41,169 nucleotides of DNA from Phycisphaerales bacterium. GTDB taxonomy: Bacteria; Planctomycetota; Phycisphaerae; Sedimentisphaerales; Anaerobacaceae. Location of the stretch: assembly GCA_020352215.1 (NCBI GenBank), contig CP070675.1:3886812-3927980 (forward strand). The letters are read 5' to 3'. Position numbers and translations under genes: made by a program. Position 1 is the stretch's first letter, and each line of letters starts with the position of its first letter. Shown piece by piece: positions 7,469 through 15,563 of this stretch. The notes beneath the pieces were generated by a model. It was not told the DNA's origin. It saw only the letters and a program-made list of their open reading frames with translations, and searched no databases.

Positions 7469-9181
7469 ATGCCGCCACGTGTTACGATGCGGAAGATGAA
7501 GAACCAGGATCTGGCGCAGCTGCTCATGCAGCTTAGGTTCACGCCAGAAAAGAAGCGCAAAAGACAGCTCGACGCTGCCGAAAGGCTCTTCTGGCTTATC
7601 GAGCAGGATAGAGAGTATCCTTTCGATTTCGTGCACTTCAGCATCACAGGCTTTCACACCAAGAGCCAAGCCCAACACGAACTTGTGAAAGGGGATGAGT
7701 TGCGTGATGACCTGCGGATCTTCATCTCCAAGTTGACCGGTCGTCTTGCCCGCCCCGTTACCGAGCAAGAACAGAAGGTCTATACTGTCGAGGAATTGGC
7801 GGAGCTTTTCGACGTCTCTCGAAAAACCATTGATCGCTGGCGAAAGCGAGACTTGATCGGACGCAAGTATATCTTCGCAGATGGCCTGAGGCGCTTCGGC
7901 TTCCCTCAATCGACGGTCGACAAGTTCATCAAAGGGCACCCGGATCTTGTTGCCAAGGCAAGAAGCTTTAAGCGGCTGACAAGTGGGCAAAAGAGACAGG
8001 TCATAGAACAGGCTCGCAGGCTTGCATCCAAGGGCACATTGTCACGCCACCAGATAATAAGCCGAATATCCGCCAAGACAGGCAAAGCTCATGAAACCGT
8101 GAGGCTAACGCTGGCCCGGTACGAAAAATCGCACCCCGACAGACGTGTTTTCCGCAAGCCCCCTGGCGTTATGGACCCGGCCCAGGCGGGCGAACTCTAC
8201 AGGTTGTACAGACAGGGTACGAGCGTGAAGGAATTGATGAGACGCTTCGATCGAAGCAGAAGCTCAATATACAGAATAGTAAACAGACGAAGAGCAAAGG
8301 CACTGCTTGCAAGGAAAATCGAGTTCGTTGGAAGTGATGAGTTGTTCAAGCAAGGAGCGGAAGGGTCGATCCCTGCAGGGCCGATCGATGCGGAAGAGCC
8401 TTCGGCCGGTAGACACATTGAGCCTTTCGCGTTGTTGGGCGAGCATCTGCTGCCCGAGTACTTGCAGGTATTGAAGGACACTCCGGTACTTGACAGAGAA
8501 CGCGAGATCGAGCTGTTCCACAGATACAACTACCTAAAGTATAAGGCCTGGAAAACGCGGGCCGAGATCAACCTCTCCAATGTATCGAGCACTCGCCTGA
8601 CGGAGATTGAGGACTATCTTGCCGAGGCGGAGCGGATCAGGAAGATGATCGTCGAGGCAAACCTGCGACTGGTGGTCGGCATCGCGAGCAAGCACACAAT
8701 AACCGGGGCGAATTTTCTCGACCTTGTCAGTAAAGGCAACTATGCCCTCATCAAGGCGGTGGAGGAGTTTGACTGCGCCAGAGGTGTGCGTTTCAGCAAA
8801 CGCGCATCCCTGAACATTGCCAAAGAGTATGCAAGGGTGTCCGGCAAGAGCACGGAACTGAGCAGGGAGCGGGCGGCTTCTCTGGCGAGCATCCAACGGG
8901 GTCTGAGGAGCACGGCGGCGGCAGACGTAGGTGCGATTGAAAGGGCGCGTCAGAGTCTGACGCACGTCATCAAGAATGAGCTGAACGAACGTGAGCAGTA
9001 CGTAGTCCTGAACCATTTCGGGCTGGTGGGCTCGCGAGTTAGAAAGAAGAGAAAGACCTTGAAGCAGATAGGCGATGACCTGTCCGTGACGAAAGAGAGA
9101 GTCCGGCAGATTGAACTGGCGGCATTGCAGAAGTTGAGACGATGCCTTAGCAGCCAGGAATTTGATTTGCTCACCGGTTAG
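7469..9181 (+). CDS. Planctomycete-type sigma-70 family factor with N-terminal helix-turn-helix domains
   Basis: The product has 570 residues. Sigma factors direct RNA polymerase to promoters. The C-terminal part has region 2 (about residues 400-455, with 'NLRLVVGIASKHTITGANF') and region 4 (about 505-565, with 'LKQIGDDLSVTKERVRQIE'). The first ~290 residues hold a MerR/excisionase-like helix-turn-helix near 105-150 ('YTVEELAELFDVSRKTIDRW'), a second one near 190-215 and a third near 235-270 ('TSVKELMRRFDRSRSSIYRI'). The region 2.3 tryptophans that melt the -10 element in housekeeping sigmas are absent (FSKRASLNIAKEYAR), and the link to region 4 is short, so region 3 seems largely missing. 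ATGs at 7469, 7487 and 7496 are all possible starts. It is probably an alternative factor; the target genes are unknown. Confidence 0.85.
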   Translation: MPPRVTMRKMKNQDLAQLLMQLRFTPEKKRKRQLDAAERLFWLIEQDREYPFDFVHFSITGFHTKSQAQHELVKGDELRDDLRIFISKLTGRLARPVTEQEQKVYTVEELAELFDVSRKTIDRWRKRDLIGRKYIFADGLRRFGFPQSTVDKFIKGHPDLVAKARSFKRLTSGQKRQVIEQARRLASKGTLSRHQIISRISAKTGKAHETVRLTLARYEKSHPDRRVFRKPPGVMDPAQAGELYRLYRQGTSVKELMRRFDRSRSSIYRIVNRRRAKALLARKIEFVGSDELFKQGAEGSIPAGPIDAEEPSAGRHIEPFALLGEHLLPEYLQVLKDTPVLDREREIELFHRYNYLKYKAWKTRAEINLSNVSSTRLTEIEDYLAEAERIRKMIVEANLRLVVGIASKHTITGANFLDLVSKGNYALIKAVEEFDCARGVRFSKRASLNIAKEYARVSGKSTELSRERAASLASIQRGLRSTAAADVGAIERARQSLTHVIKNELNEREQYVVLNHFGLVGSRVRKKRKTLKQIGDDLSVTKERVRQIELAALQKLRRCLSSQEFDLLTG

Positions 9182-9187
9182 ACATCT

Positions 9188-10054
9188 TCAGGCGTCTTGT
9201 TTTGACGCCGCAAGCGCCCAGGACAAAATGCTGCTTGTGATCAACTGGGGGTATCCTTCTGAATCGCATAGATAGTGAATCGGCAGAATGCCTTCGCCGA
9301 CCTGGGCATATGTCTGCAACGTCAAGGCTTGTCCACCTCTGGCGTTCAGTTGAATCTCGCCATCATACCGCAGCACTTGGTTTGCCTTGAACAGGGACAA
9401 ATCCTGTAACAGGTCAAAGGTCACGTTTAGTTTCGGGCTGCCTTCCCACATCAGCAAGTTCGGCAGCGTCCATTGGGTCATAAGAGGTTGAGTCGCCGCG
9501 TACCCGTAACGGCATTTGCCGTTGTTGATCTCGATATAGCCGTTCTTGACATCTCCCGTCTCAGTGATTTTTGAGAGCGGGTCGGTGACGCCGTTTGAGC
9601 CTACATGGTAGCTGCGGAATGTCCACTTCCGAAGTGAATTGCCGTTGTCGGTAGTGATTTGTGCCTTGATGCAGTTCTCCACGCCGCCGATTCGCGTCCG
9701 CTGAGTGACATCGTAGAGCACGGTACCTCTTGCCGCCTTGCGATTGATGCTTATCTGTCCGATTACGGAGTTGGTGGATATGCCCGTTCGTTGGTTGGCC
9801 CCGCCCCAGTGGATAATGTCATACGTCAAACCATAGTCACTCTTCTTCCTCAGCGCTCTGTCACTGTCGCTCGGTGAGAAACGCTGCAAATAGCCGCGTA
9901 TCGGCTTGATGGCGTAAGGCTTCGTGGATGCGTCGATTCCGGAGCGGCCACGAGTTCCGGCACCCAACAGCGGCAGGCGCCCTGCGGCAGCCAGGGTGGT
10001 GGCGATCAGGCCAGCTTGCAGGAACTGTCTTCTGTCAATTGAAGCCGGATTCAT
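9188..10054 (-). CDS. Tat-exported protein of unknown function
   Basis: The product has 288 residues. The N-terminus has a twin-arginine signal (DRRQFLQAG followed by a hydrophobic stretch and small residues near 32), so the folded protein is probably exported. The rest is beta-rich and Gly/Thr-rich with no motif I recognise. It contains 'YDIIHWGGANQRTG' and 'TYAQVGEGILPIHYLCDSEG'. The gene begins 4 bp after the stop of the sulfatase gene, so the two are surely co-transcribed and probably work together on an extracytoplasmic substrate (inference). Convergent with the sigma factor gene, with only 6 bp between stops and no visible terminator. Confidence 0.7.
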   Translation of the reverse strand: MNPASIDRRQFLQAGLIATTLAAAGRLPLLGAGTRGRSGIDASTKPYAIKPIRGYLQRFSPSDSDRALRKKSDYGLTYDIIHWGGANQRTGISTNSVIGQISINRKAARGTVLYDVTQRTRIGGVENCIKAQITTDNGNSLRKWTFRSYHVGSNGVTDPLSKITETGDVKNGYIEINNGKCRYGYAATQPLMTQWTLPNLLMWEGSPKLNVTFDLLQDLSLFKANQVLRYDGEIQLNARGGQALTLQTYAQVGEGILPIHYLCDSEGYPQLITSSILSWALAASKQDA

Positions 10055-10058
10055 CGAT

Positions 10059-11417
10059 TCACACCTCTGCTTTCACTCGCTCATACCAGTTGACATAGGC
10101 CTCGTAGAGATTTCCTTGTTGGTAGCGGGCACGACTCGTACGCCTTCTGCCGAAACGCCGTTGGCGAGCGATTTCTTCCTCAATCCCGGCAGGTCCTGGA
10201 TATATCTCAATCCGCGAAAGATACTCGCGAAATTGATCACGGTGCCGTTTCTTGGCTAGCGCATATCTCGGATCGCCTGCCAGATCGTTTGTTTCGAGCG
10301 GATCATTCCTTATGTCATAAAGCTTCGTTCTGTCCTCGTATATGATGCTCTTAAAGCGAGTCTCACGCACGCAGACCGACAGGGGACCTATTGAGGTCTC
10401 GCAAATCACATAGTCACGCCACTTGGTCTCCTTGCCTTCCAAGAGAGGCCGCCAGCTTCGGGCGATGGTCATCTTCGGCAGCGGGGGCGCACCGGCATAA
10501 TCACAAATCGTGGCCGCGATGTCGACTGCTGAGACAAGATGGCGGCCGTCGTGGACTTCTTGTTTGACTACGCCGGGCCAGCAGACAATGGCCGGGACGC
10601 GAGAGGCCTCTTCCTCAAGGTAACCCTTGCTGACCTTGGCGTGATACCCAAGCCCGTCCCCGTGGTCGGACGTGAAGATCAAGAGTGTGTTCTCGGCGAG
10701 CGGTGAGTTTCGTACGGCATCATAGAGACGTCCAACCTCACGGTCGACCATTTCGACCATTCGATAATAACTGTAAATGTAGTATCTCCAATCCTGTGTA
10801 GACCAGTTACGTACCCGGGGCGTGCCTGTCTTATCGTACTCGTGGTCGAAGTTTGCCGGCAGCGGCGGCAGTTTGTCTCTTATCTTGGCGGCAAAGGCGA
10901 ATTTGCCGGGGCCACCATGACTTGACGCGGGAAAGCAGCAGTCGTGGGGGTTAAGAAATCCGACGGACAAAAAGAAAGGCTGATTGCCTCGGCGGTTCCT
11001 CAGATAGGCGACCGCAGAGCGAGCCACCGTGGAGTCGCCAAGCTCGCCATGACCGGAACCCCGGTGCAGAACCTTGAAACTATCGGCGACATTGCGGCCA
11101 CTGACGTGCCACTTGCCGGTATGAACTGTCTCGTAGCCATATTTGCGCAGCCATTGGCCCAAATCGGGCAGTGCGGGGGCCATAGGGTAGCTGTTGACCA
11201 CGACGCCGTGTTCTTTAGACATGCGCCCCGTGAACCAGCTTGCCCGCGACGGGCAGCATTGCGGCATGGAGCAATAGGACTCCATGAACGAGAAACCTTT
11301 GCTCGCCATTTCGTCCAGGTTAGGTGTATGGACGTATTTGCAGCCATAGGCCGAGATGGCCCTGTGATGTAGCTGGTCAACGTGGATAAATACAATGTTG
11401 GGCTTTTGCATGCCCAT
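10059..11417 (-). CDS. Sulfatase (formylglycine-dependent, type I)
   Basis: The product has 452 residues. It should hydrolyse sulfate esters, probably on a sulfated polysaccharide or sugar. The activating motif C-x-P-S-R is present at residues 54-58 (CCPSRASWFTG), where Cys54 would be oxidised to formylglycine. The metal-binding 'IVFIHVDQ' near residue 8, 'GKWH' near 101 and 'IFTSDHGDGLGYH' in the second half complete the usual active site. No signal peptide is visible, unlike most planctomycete sulfatases, though the Met1/Met3 start choice would not change this. It heads a two-gene unit with the Tat-exported protein. The specific S1 subfamily cannot be assigned by eye. No anaerobic or FGE-type maturase is in the window. 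Confidence 0.9.
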   Translation of the reverse strand: MGMQKPNIVFIHVDQLHHRAISAYGCKYVHTPNLDEMASKGFSFMESYCSMPQCCPSRASWFTGRMSKEHGVVVNSYPMAPALPDLGQWLRKYGYETVHTGKWHVSGRNVADSFKVLHRGSGHGELGDSTVARSAVAYLRNRRGNQPFFLSVGFLNPHDCCFPASSHGGPGKFAFAAKIRDKLPPLPANFDHEYDKTGTPRVRNWSTQDWRYYIYSYYRMVEMVDREVGRLYDAVRNSPLAENTLLIFTSDHGDGLGYHAKVSKGYLEEEASRVPAIVCWPGVVKQEVHDGRHLVSAVDIAATICDYAGAPPLPKMTIARSWRPLLEGKETKWRDYVICETSIGPLSVCVRETRFKSIIYEDRTKLYDIRNDPLETNDLAGDPRYALAKKRHRDQFREYLSRIEIYPGPAGIEEEIARQRRFGRRRTSRARYQQGNLYEAYVNWYERVKAEV

Positions 11418-11501
11418 CTCTACGGCAGTTGGGATTTGTCCCGTCGTTCCAATCCTCGAGGACTCGCCGATCGTCCATGACCGCGCGTCTCCACGTCTTT
11501 G

Positions 11502-12002
11502 TCAGACTGAACCCAATTTGTGCCCGGGGCCGACAGTATAGAGCCTTTTTCTTGGTTCGGCGTTGACATGGCAGGCCACGACTTCCCCGACATAGACCAC
11601 GTGGTCACCCGTGAGCATCTGCGATTCCAGGTTGCACTCGAAGTTGGCCACAGCATCGGCAAGCAGAACCGAATCTATTTCACTTGCTGCAGCGGTTTCA
11701 CACTCAAACTCGGCAAGTTTGTCGGTGTCTCGGCCGGACTTGGACCCGAAGAAGAGCGCGGCGTCGGCCATCTCTGAGGACGGAAACGCAATCGTGAAGC
11801 ACCGCGAGTGCTCAATCGCTTCGACTGAATAATGAGTCTTGGCCACCGCGACAGCCATCATCGGCGGGTTGCCCGAGACGATCATCGTCCAGCCCAATGT
11901 TATGGGATTGGCTTTGCCGTTTCTGTCTTTGGCGATGGCTATCACAACCTGTTCCGGGTACTTCGTTTTGACTGCATCCGTGTAATCAACCTGTTTTTGC
12001 AT
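11502..12002 (-). CDS. Flavin reductase-like FMN-binding protein
   Basis: The product has 166 residues. The family binds FMN and includes NAD(P)H:flavin oxidoreductases and flavoredoxins. 'KANPITLGWTMIVSGNPPMM' (split barrel start), 'SVEAIEHSRCFTIAFPSSEM' and 'GDHVVYVGEVVA' are the typical blocks. The length is normal. The start ATG at 12002 has AGGGAGAAAG upstream. It is on the same strand as the sulfatase, 84 bp before it, and might share a transcript, but a functional link is not evident. Its start is divergent from proC. A plausible role is supplying reduced flavin or electrons to an unknown partner. Confidence 0.85.
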   Translation of the reverse strand: MQKQVDYTDAVKTKYPEQVVIAIAKDRNGKANPITLGWTMIVSGNPPMMAVAVAKTHYSVEAIEHSRCFTIAFPSSEMADAALFFGSKSGRDTDKLAEFECETAAASEIDSVLLADAVANFECNLESQMLTGDHVVYVGEVVACHVNAEPRKRLYTVGPGHKLGSV

Positions 12003-12093
12003 TGTCTTTCTCCCTGATTGGTTCTATATTCGCCGTCAAGAAGTCGTGCGTTGTATTATAGGTTCAAGGGTACATCCTGACAAGGAGAAAGCA

Positions 12094-12903
12094 GTGAGTA
12101 CAATCGGTTTTGTCGGAAGCGGCAACATGGCTGAGGCCCTGATAAAAGGCATAATCGGCGCGGGGATTTACGAGCCCGGCAACGTATTCATTAGTGACAT
12201 CAGGCCCGACCGGCTCAAGATTCTTTCCGAGAAGTATAGCGTTGTCGGTGTCGATAGCAATGCAGAGCTGGCGGTCAACGTCGAGACGGTCGTCCTGAGC
12301 GTCAAGCCCCAGACCATGGGCGATGCCTTGGAAAGCCTCAAGGAAAGGATCAGAGCCGACAAGCTCATCATATCCATAGCGGCGGGGATTAAGGTCGCCA
12401 AAATTGTCACCGAGTTGGGAGATATCCCAGTCGTGCGCGTGATGCCCAACACCCCCGCGCTGGTTGGGGAAGGGGCAAGTGCACTGTTTGCGAACGACAA
12501 GGCCAAGCCGATGATTGAGAAGGCGATGGCGATCTTTTCCGCGGTCGGCAGGGCGGTGGTCGTGGACGATGAAGACCTGATAGATGCCGTCACGGCGGTG
12601 AGCGGCAGCGGGCCTGCGTATTACTTCCTTCTGATGGAGGAGATGATAAAGGCGGCCGTTGAGCTGGGTCTGCCCGAAGCCGTTGCGAAAGACCTGGTTT
12701 TGCAGACAGCCAAGGGCGCTGGCCTGCTTGCTGTTGAGGCCGACAAGAACGGCGAGAGCCCCGCGGTTCTCCGCCAAAAAGTCACCTCGCCGGGCGGCAC
12801 TACGGAGGCAGCGCTCAAGGTGTTCGCCGAGGGAAGAATCAGCGAATTGGTATCTGCTGCTATAACCAGAGCGCGTGACCGGGGGCGGGAACTCTCCAAA
12901 TAG
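12094..12903 (+). CDS. proC: Pyrroline-5-carboxylate reductase
   Basis: The product has 269 residues. The enzyme reduces 1-pyrroline-5-carboxylate to proline with NAD(P)H, the last step of proline synthesis. The Rossmann motif GFVGSGNMAEAL is at the N-terminus. 'VLSVKPQTM', 'RVMPNTPALVGEG', 'AVSGSGPAYYF' and 'LRQKVTSPGGTT' are the family blocks, with the last two shaping the substrate site. The start is a GTG at 12094 with AAGGAG at 12082-12087; an in-frame ATG at 12046 would add 16 unrelated residues. The ABC exporter genes follow after 41 bp. A diverged fragment of this gene's 3' part is found again at 15199-15277. Confidence 0.95.
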   Translation: MSTIGFVGSGNMAEALIKGIIGAGIYEPGNVFISDIRPDRLKILSEKYSVVGVDSNAELAVNVETVVLSVKPQTMGDALESLKERIRADKLIISIAAGIKVAKIVTELGDIPVVRVMPNTPALVGEGASALFANDKAKPMIEKAMAIFSAVGRAVVVDDEDLIDAVTAVSGSGPAYYFLLMEEMIKAAVELGLPEAVAKDLVLQTAKGAGLLAVEADKNGESPAVLRQKVTSPGGTTEAALKVFAEGRISELVSAAITRARDRGRELSK

Positions 12904-12944
12904 GAAAAGCCCGCAACCGCGAGGGGCATACAGGACGGCCAGGC

Positions 12945-13856
12945 ATGATTGAAGCGGTCAATCTCACAAAGCGATACGGAGATATCGTTGCCCTGGATGA
13001 TGTGACCTTCGGGGTGGAGAAGGGAGAGACTTTTGGACTGCTCGGGCCTAATGGAGCTGGTAAAACTACGGCCATAGGGCTGCTGTGTGGACTCCTGACA
13101 CCTGACGGCGGGACGGTGTCACTTGCCGGCAAAACCGATCCGACCGTGACCGAGGTGCGTTTGTCTCTGGGTGTCGTGCCCCAAACCTTGGCCATATATG
13201 AAGAGCTATCGGCTGAGCAGAATCTGCGGTTTTTTGGCGGCATCTATGGCCTGTCCGGCAGCGAGCTGAAGGAGAGGGTGACGCGGTGTCTGGAGATAGC
13301 AGGGCTCGGAGAGCGGCGCAAGGAGCGAGTGTCGAAATACAGCGGGGGAATGAAGCGGCGACTCAATATGGTGTGCGGTCTGCTGCATGAGCCAACGATA
13401 CTTCTGCTCGATGAGCCTACCGTCGGGGTCGATCCTCAGTCGCGGAACCTGATATTTGACACTATAGAAGACATGAAGTCGCAGGGCAGGACGATCATCT
13501 ATACGACTCACTATATGGAAGAGGCCCAGCGCCTTTGCGACCGCGTGGCGATATTGGACCACGGGAAGATTCTTGATATGGATACAGTGGGAAACCTGAT
13601 CGCCAAACACGGAGGGCCGTCTCATGTTGAGGCCGAGTTCGAGGATGGTACATGCGATTCCGACAGGGTAAAGGCGTGCGTTGACGGCGAGCACATACAG
13701 CTCGACAAATCCAGAATTAGGTTCGAGACGAGCCGGCCAATGGAGAGCTTGGCTGAGCTGAACCGCAGCGGTTTGCGTCTTAGCACATTGAAAGTGGAGA
13801 CGGCCAATCTTGAGGATGTTTTCCTTAACTTGACGGGCCGGAGGCTGCGAGACTAA
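12945..13856 (+). CDS. ABC transporter ATP-binding protein (ABC-2 exporter type)
   Basis: The product has 303 residues. It energises an ABC-2 type exporter. The Walker A GPNGAGKTT is at residue 34, the signature YSGGMKRR near 131, Walker B LLLDEPTVGVD near 155 and the switch His in 'YTTHYMEEA' near 187. The extra C-terminal ~90 residues are usual for this class (CcmA/NodI/DrrA-like). Its stop overlaps the permease start by one base (TAATG), so the two are translationally coupled. The substrate cannot be told; drug, lipid or polysaccharide export are all possible. The first 20 or so codons are duplicated in degraded form at 15281-15340. Confidence 0.92.
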   Translation: MIEAVNLTKRYGDIVALDDVTFGVEKGETFGLLGPNGAGKTTAIGLLCGLLTPDGGTVSLAGKTDPTVTEVRLSLGVVPQTLAIYEELSAEQNLRFFGGIYGLSGSELKERVTRCLEIAGLGERRKERVSKYSGGMKRRLNMVCGLLHEPTILLLDEPTVGVDPQSRNLIFDTIEDMKSQGRTIIYTTHYMEEAQRLCDRVAILDHGKILDMDTVGNLIAKHGGPSHVEAEFEDGTCDSDRVKACVDGEHIQLDKSRIRFETSRPMESLAELNRSGLRLSTLKVETANLEDVFLNLTGRRLRD

Positions 13857-15124
13857 TGAGAAGCGCGCTACTGCTTGCAATCAAGGATGTGCGAGTAATC
13901 CTCAGCGACAAGGGCAATATTTTCTGGGTTTTTGGCTTCCCAGTGGTGTTCGCCTTGTTCTTTGGGGCCATTTTCTCCGGCTTCGGGAGGGAACCATCTG
14001 GCATGAGAGTCGCCGTAGTGGACGAGGATGGCTCCGAGTTCTCCAGTCTATACGTGTCGCGATTAGAGGCCCACGAGTCGCTCAAGACGGAGCGCCTGGA
14101 GAGAAAGGACGCGATGGATCGCGTCAGAAAGGGGAACGTGGCCGCGGCCGTTATCATCAAGCCTGGATTCGGCGGCGGATTCGGGGCAGTATTCGGCGGT
14201 AGCGACCCCAAGCTTGAGATAGCGTCCGACCCAGCTCGGCAGATGGAAGGTGGCTACTTGCAGGGGATTCTAGCTAAGGCGCAGTTCGAGGTGCTAAGCG
14301 AGAGATTCAGCGATCGAGACTGGATGAGAGGCCAGATTGGCTCCTGGCGCAACGAAGTCGAAGCGGCAGGGGGGCTTGGTGACACGCAGGCCAGCCTATT
14401 TCTGAATTTCTTCGATTCACTGGACACCCTTCTGAGAGATGCCAATGATGAGAACTTCCAGCCGGGCTTCGACGGGGACATCCTCAATTTCGCAAAGACG
14501 GATGTCCAGCGGCAGCGCGAAGGGCCCGCCACCCCATTTCAGATCACCTTCCCACAGGCCATGATCTGGGCGGTTCTTGGCTGTACTGCGACTTTTGGGA
14601 TATCGATTGTGAAAGAGCGGACGAACGGGACGTTCCAGCGTCTGCGGGTCGGTCCGCTCGGGCGGGCTCACATACTCGGCGGAAAAGGGCTGGCGTGCGC
14701 CGCGACCTGCGCGTTCGTGATCTGCATCCAATGGATTGCCGCCAGGATCATCTTCAAGATGCCGATAGACAACTCGCTGCTGCTCGTGCTGGCCGGGGCC
14801 TGTACGATACTATGTTTCGCGGGCTTCATGATGTTCGTCTCCACGTTGGGACGCACCGAACAGAGTGTTGGCGGTGCCGGCTGGGCGATGCTGATGATTA
14901 TGGCGATGATCGGCGGTGGTATGATGCCGCTGTTCGTGATGCCCCCGTGGTTGCGGTCGGTGAGCCACATAAGTCCTGTCAAGTGGGGGATATACGCCAT
15001 CGAGGGGGCGATCTGGCGTCACTTCACCTTCGCAGAGATAGCGGGCCCGTGTGCGATCTTGCTGGCGATAGGAACGGTGTTCTTCTCGCTGGGCGTGATT
15101 TTGCTGCGCAGGCAGGATAACTGA
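13856..15124 (+). CDS. ABC-2 type permease
   Basis: The product has 422 residues. One transmembrane helix near residues 20-45 is followed by a large extracytoplasmic part (about 45-220) and five or more helices in the C-terminal half (about 225-415). This is the standard ABC2_membrane_3 layout, as in YhgE/NatB/DrrB-like exporters. 'NGTFQRLRVGPLGRAHILGGK' is the usual cytoplasmic coupling region. It partners the ATPase encoded just upstream. The large external domain is larger than in simple DrrB-type permeases. The substrate is unknown. Confidence 0.88.
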   Translation: MRSALLLAIKDVRVILSDKGNIFWVFGFPVVFALFFGAIFSGFGREPSGMRVAVVDEDGSEFSSLYVSRLEAHESLKTERLERKDAMDRVRKGNVAAAVIIKPGFGGGFGAVFGGSDPKLEIASDPARQMEGGYLQGILAKAQFEVLSERFSDRDWMRGQIGSWRNEVEAAGGLGDTQASLFLNFFDSLDTLLRDANDENFQPGFDGDILNFAKTDVQRQREGPATPFQITFPQAMIWAVLGCTATFGISIVKERTNGTFQRLRVGPLGRAHILGGKGLACAATCAFVICIQWIAARIIFKMPIDNSLLLVLAGACTILCFAGFMMFVSTLGRTEQSVGGAGWAMLMIMAMIGGGMMPLFVMPPWLRSVSHISPVKWGIYAIEGAIWRHFTFAEIAGPCAILLAIGTVFFSLGVILLRRQDN

Positions 15125-15198
15125 GCAGCGCATAGACTCAGGCTATGGCGAGACGTGGGCTAAAGGACGCAGCAGAAGGTGTACGCATAGCCCAGACC

Positions 15199-15345
15199 TG
15201 GCCGATGCGGTGGAGATCCTCAAGGATGGCGAGCGCCCCGCGATTCTCCGCCAAAAGGTTGCGTCACCCGGCGACACGGGGACATTGTTGCCATGGATGA
15301 TATGAGCTTTGAGGTCGAGAAGCGAGAGACCTCTGGACTGCCCGG
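15199..15345 (+). pseudogene. Decayed fused relic of a proC / ABC-ATPase duplicate
   Basis: The stretch 15228-15277 matches proC 12751-12800 at 41 of 50 bases (reading DGERPAILRQKVASPGD). The next stretch, 15281-15340, matches the ABC gene 12981-13040 at 49 of 60 bases (reading DIVAMDDMSFEVEKRET). The two parts are in different frames, as in the parents. About 177 bp between the parental segments are missing. Weaker proC similarity reaches back to about 15199. It looks like a remnant of an old tandem copy of the proC-ABC junction. The surrounding 15125-15198 and 15346-15563 hold nothing else I can name. Confidence 0.75.
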
Positions 15346-15563
15346 CGCGGTTATACTTCCGACGACAGAAGTGTGAGGACTTGAGCCTTATAATATGTCC
15401 CGCTCAAGTGCATATCAGTTGCCGTACCGGCGATTTTGCGCGTCGATGAAGTACGAGAACTTCTGGAACTTTTCTTTTTCTCAGTTGTATAACATGGCAG
15501 ATAAGGGAATTCTCTGTGCTTGATCAGGTTGCCATCTTGGCATGGTACACGAAAGGAGTGCAA

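Noticed and set aside
15389..15394. TATAAT as promoter of the transglutaminase gene
   Set aside because: No acceptable -35 box lies 16-18 bp upstream.
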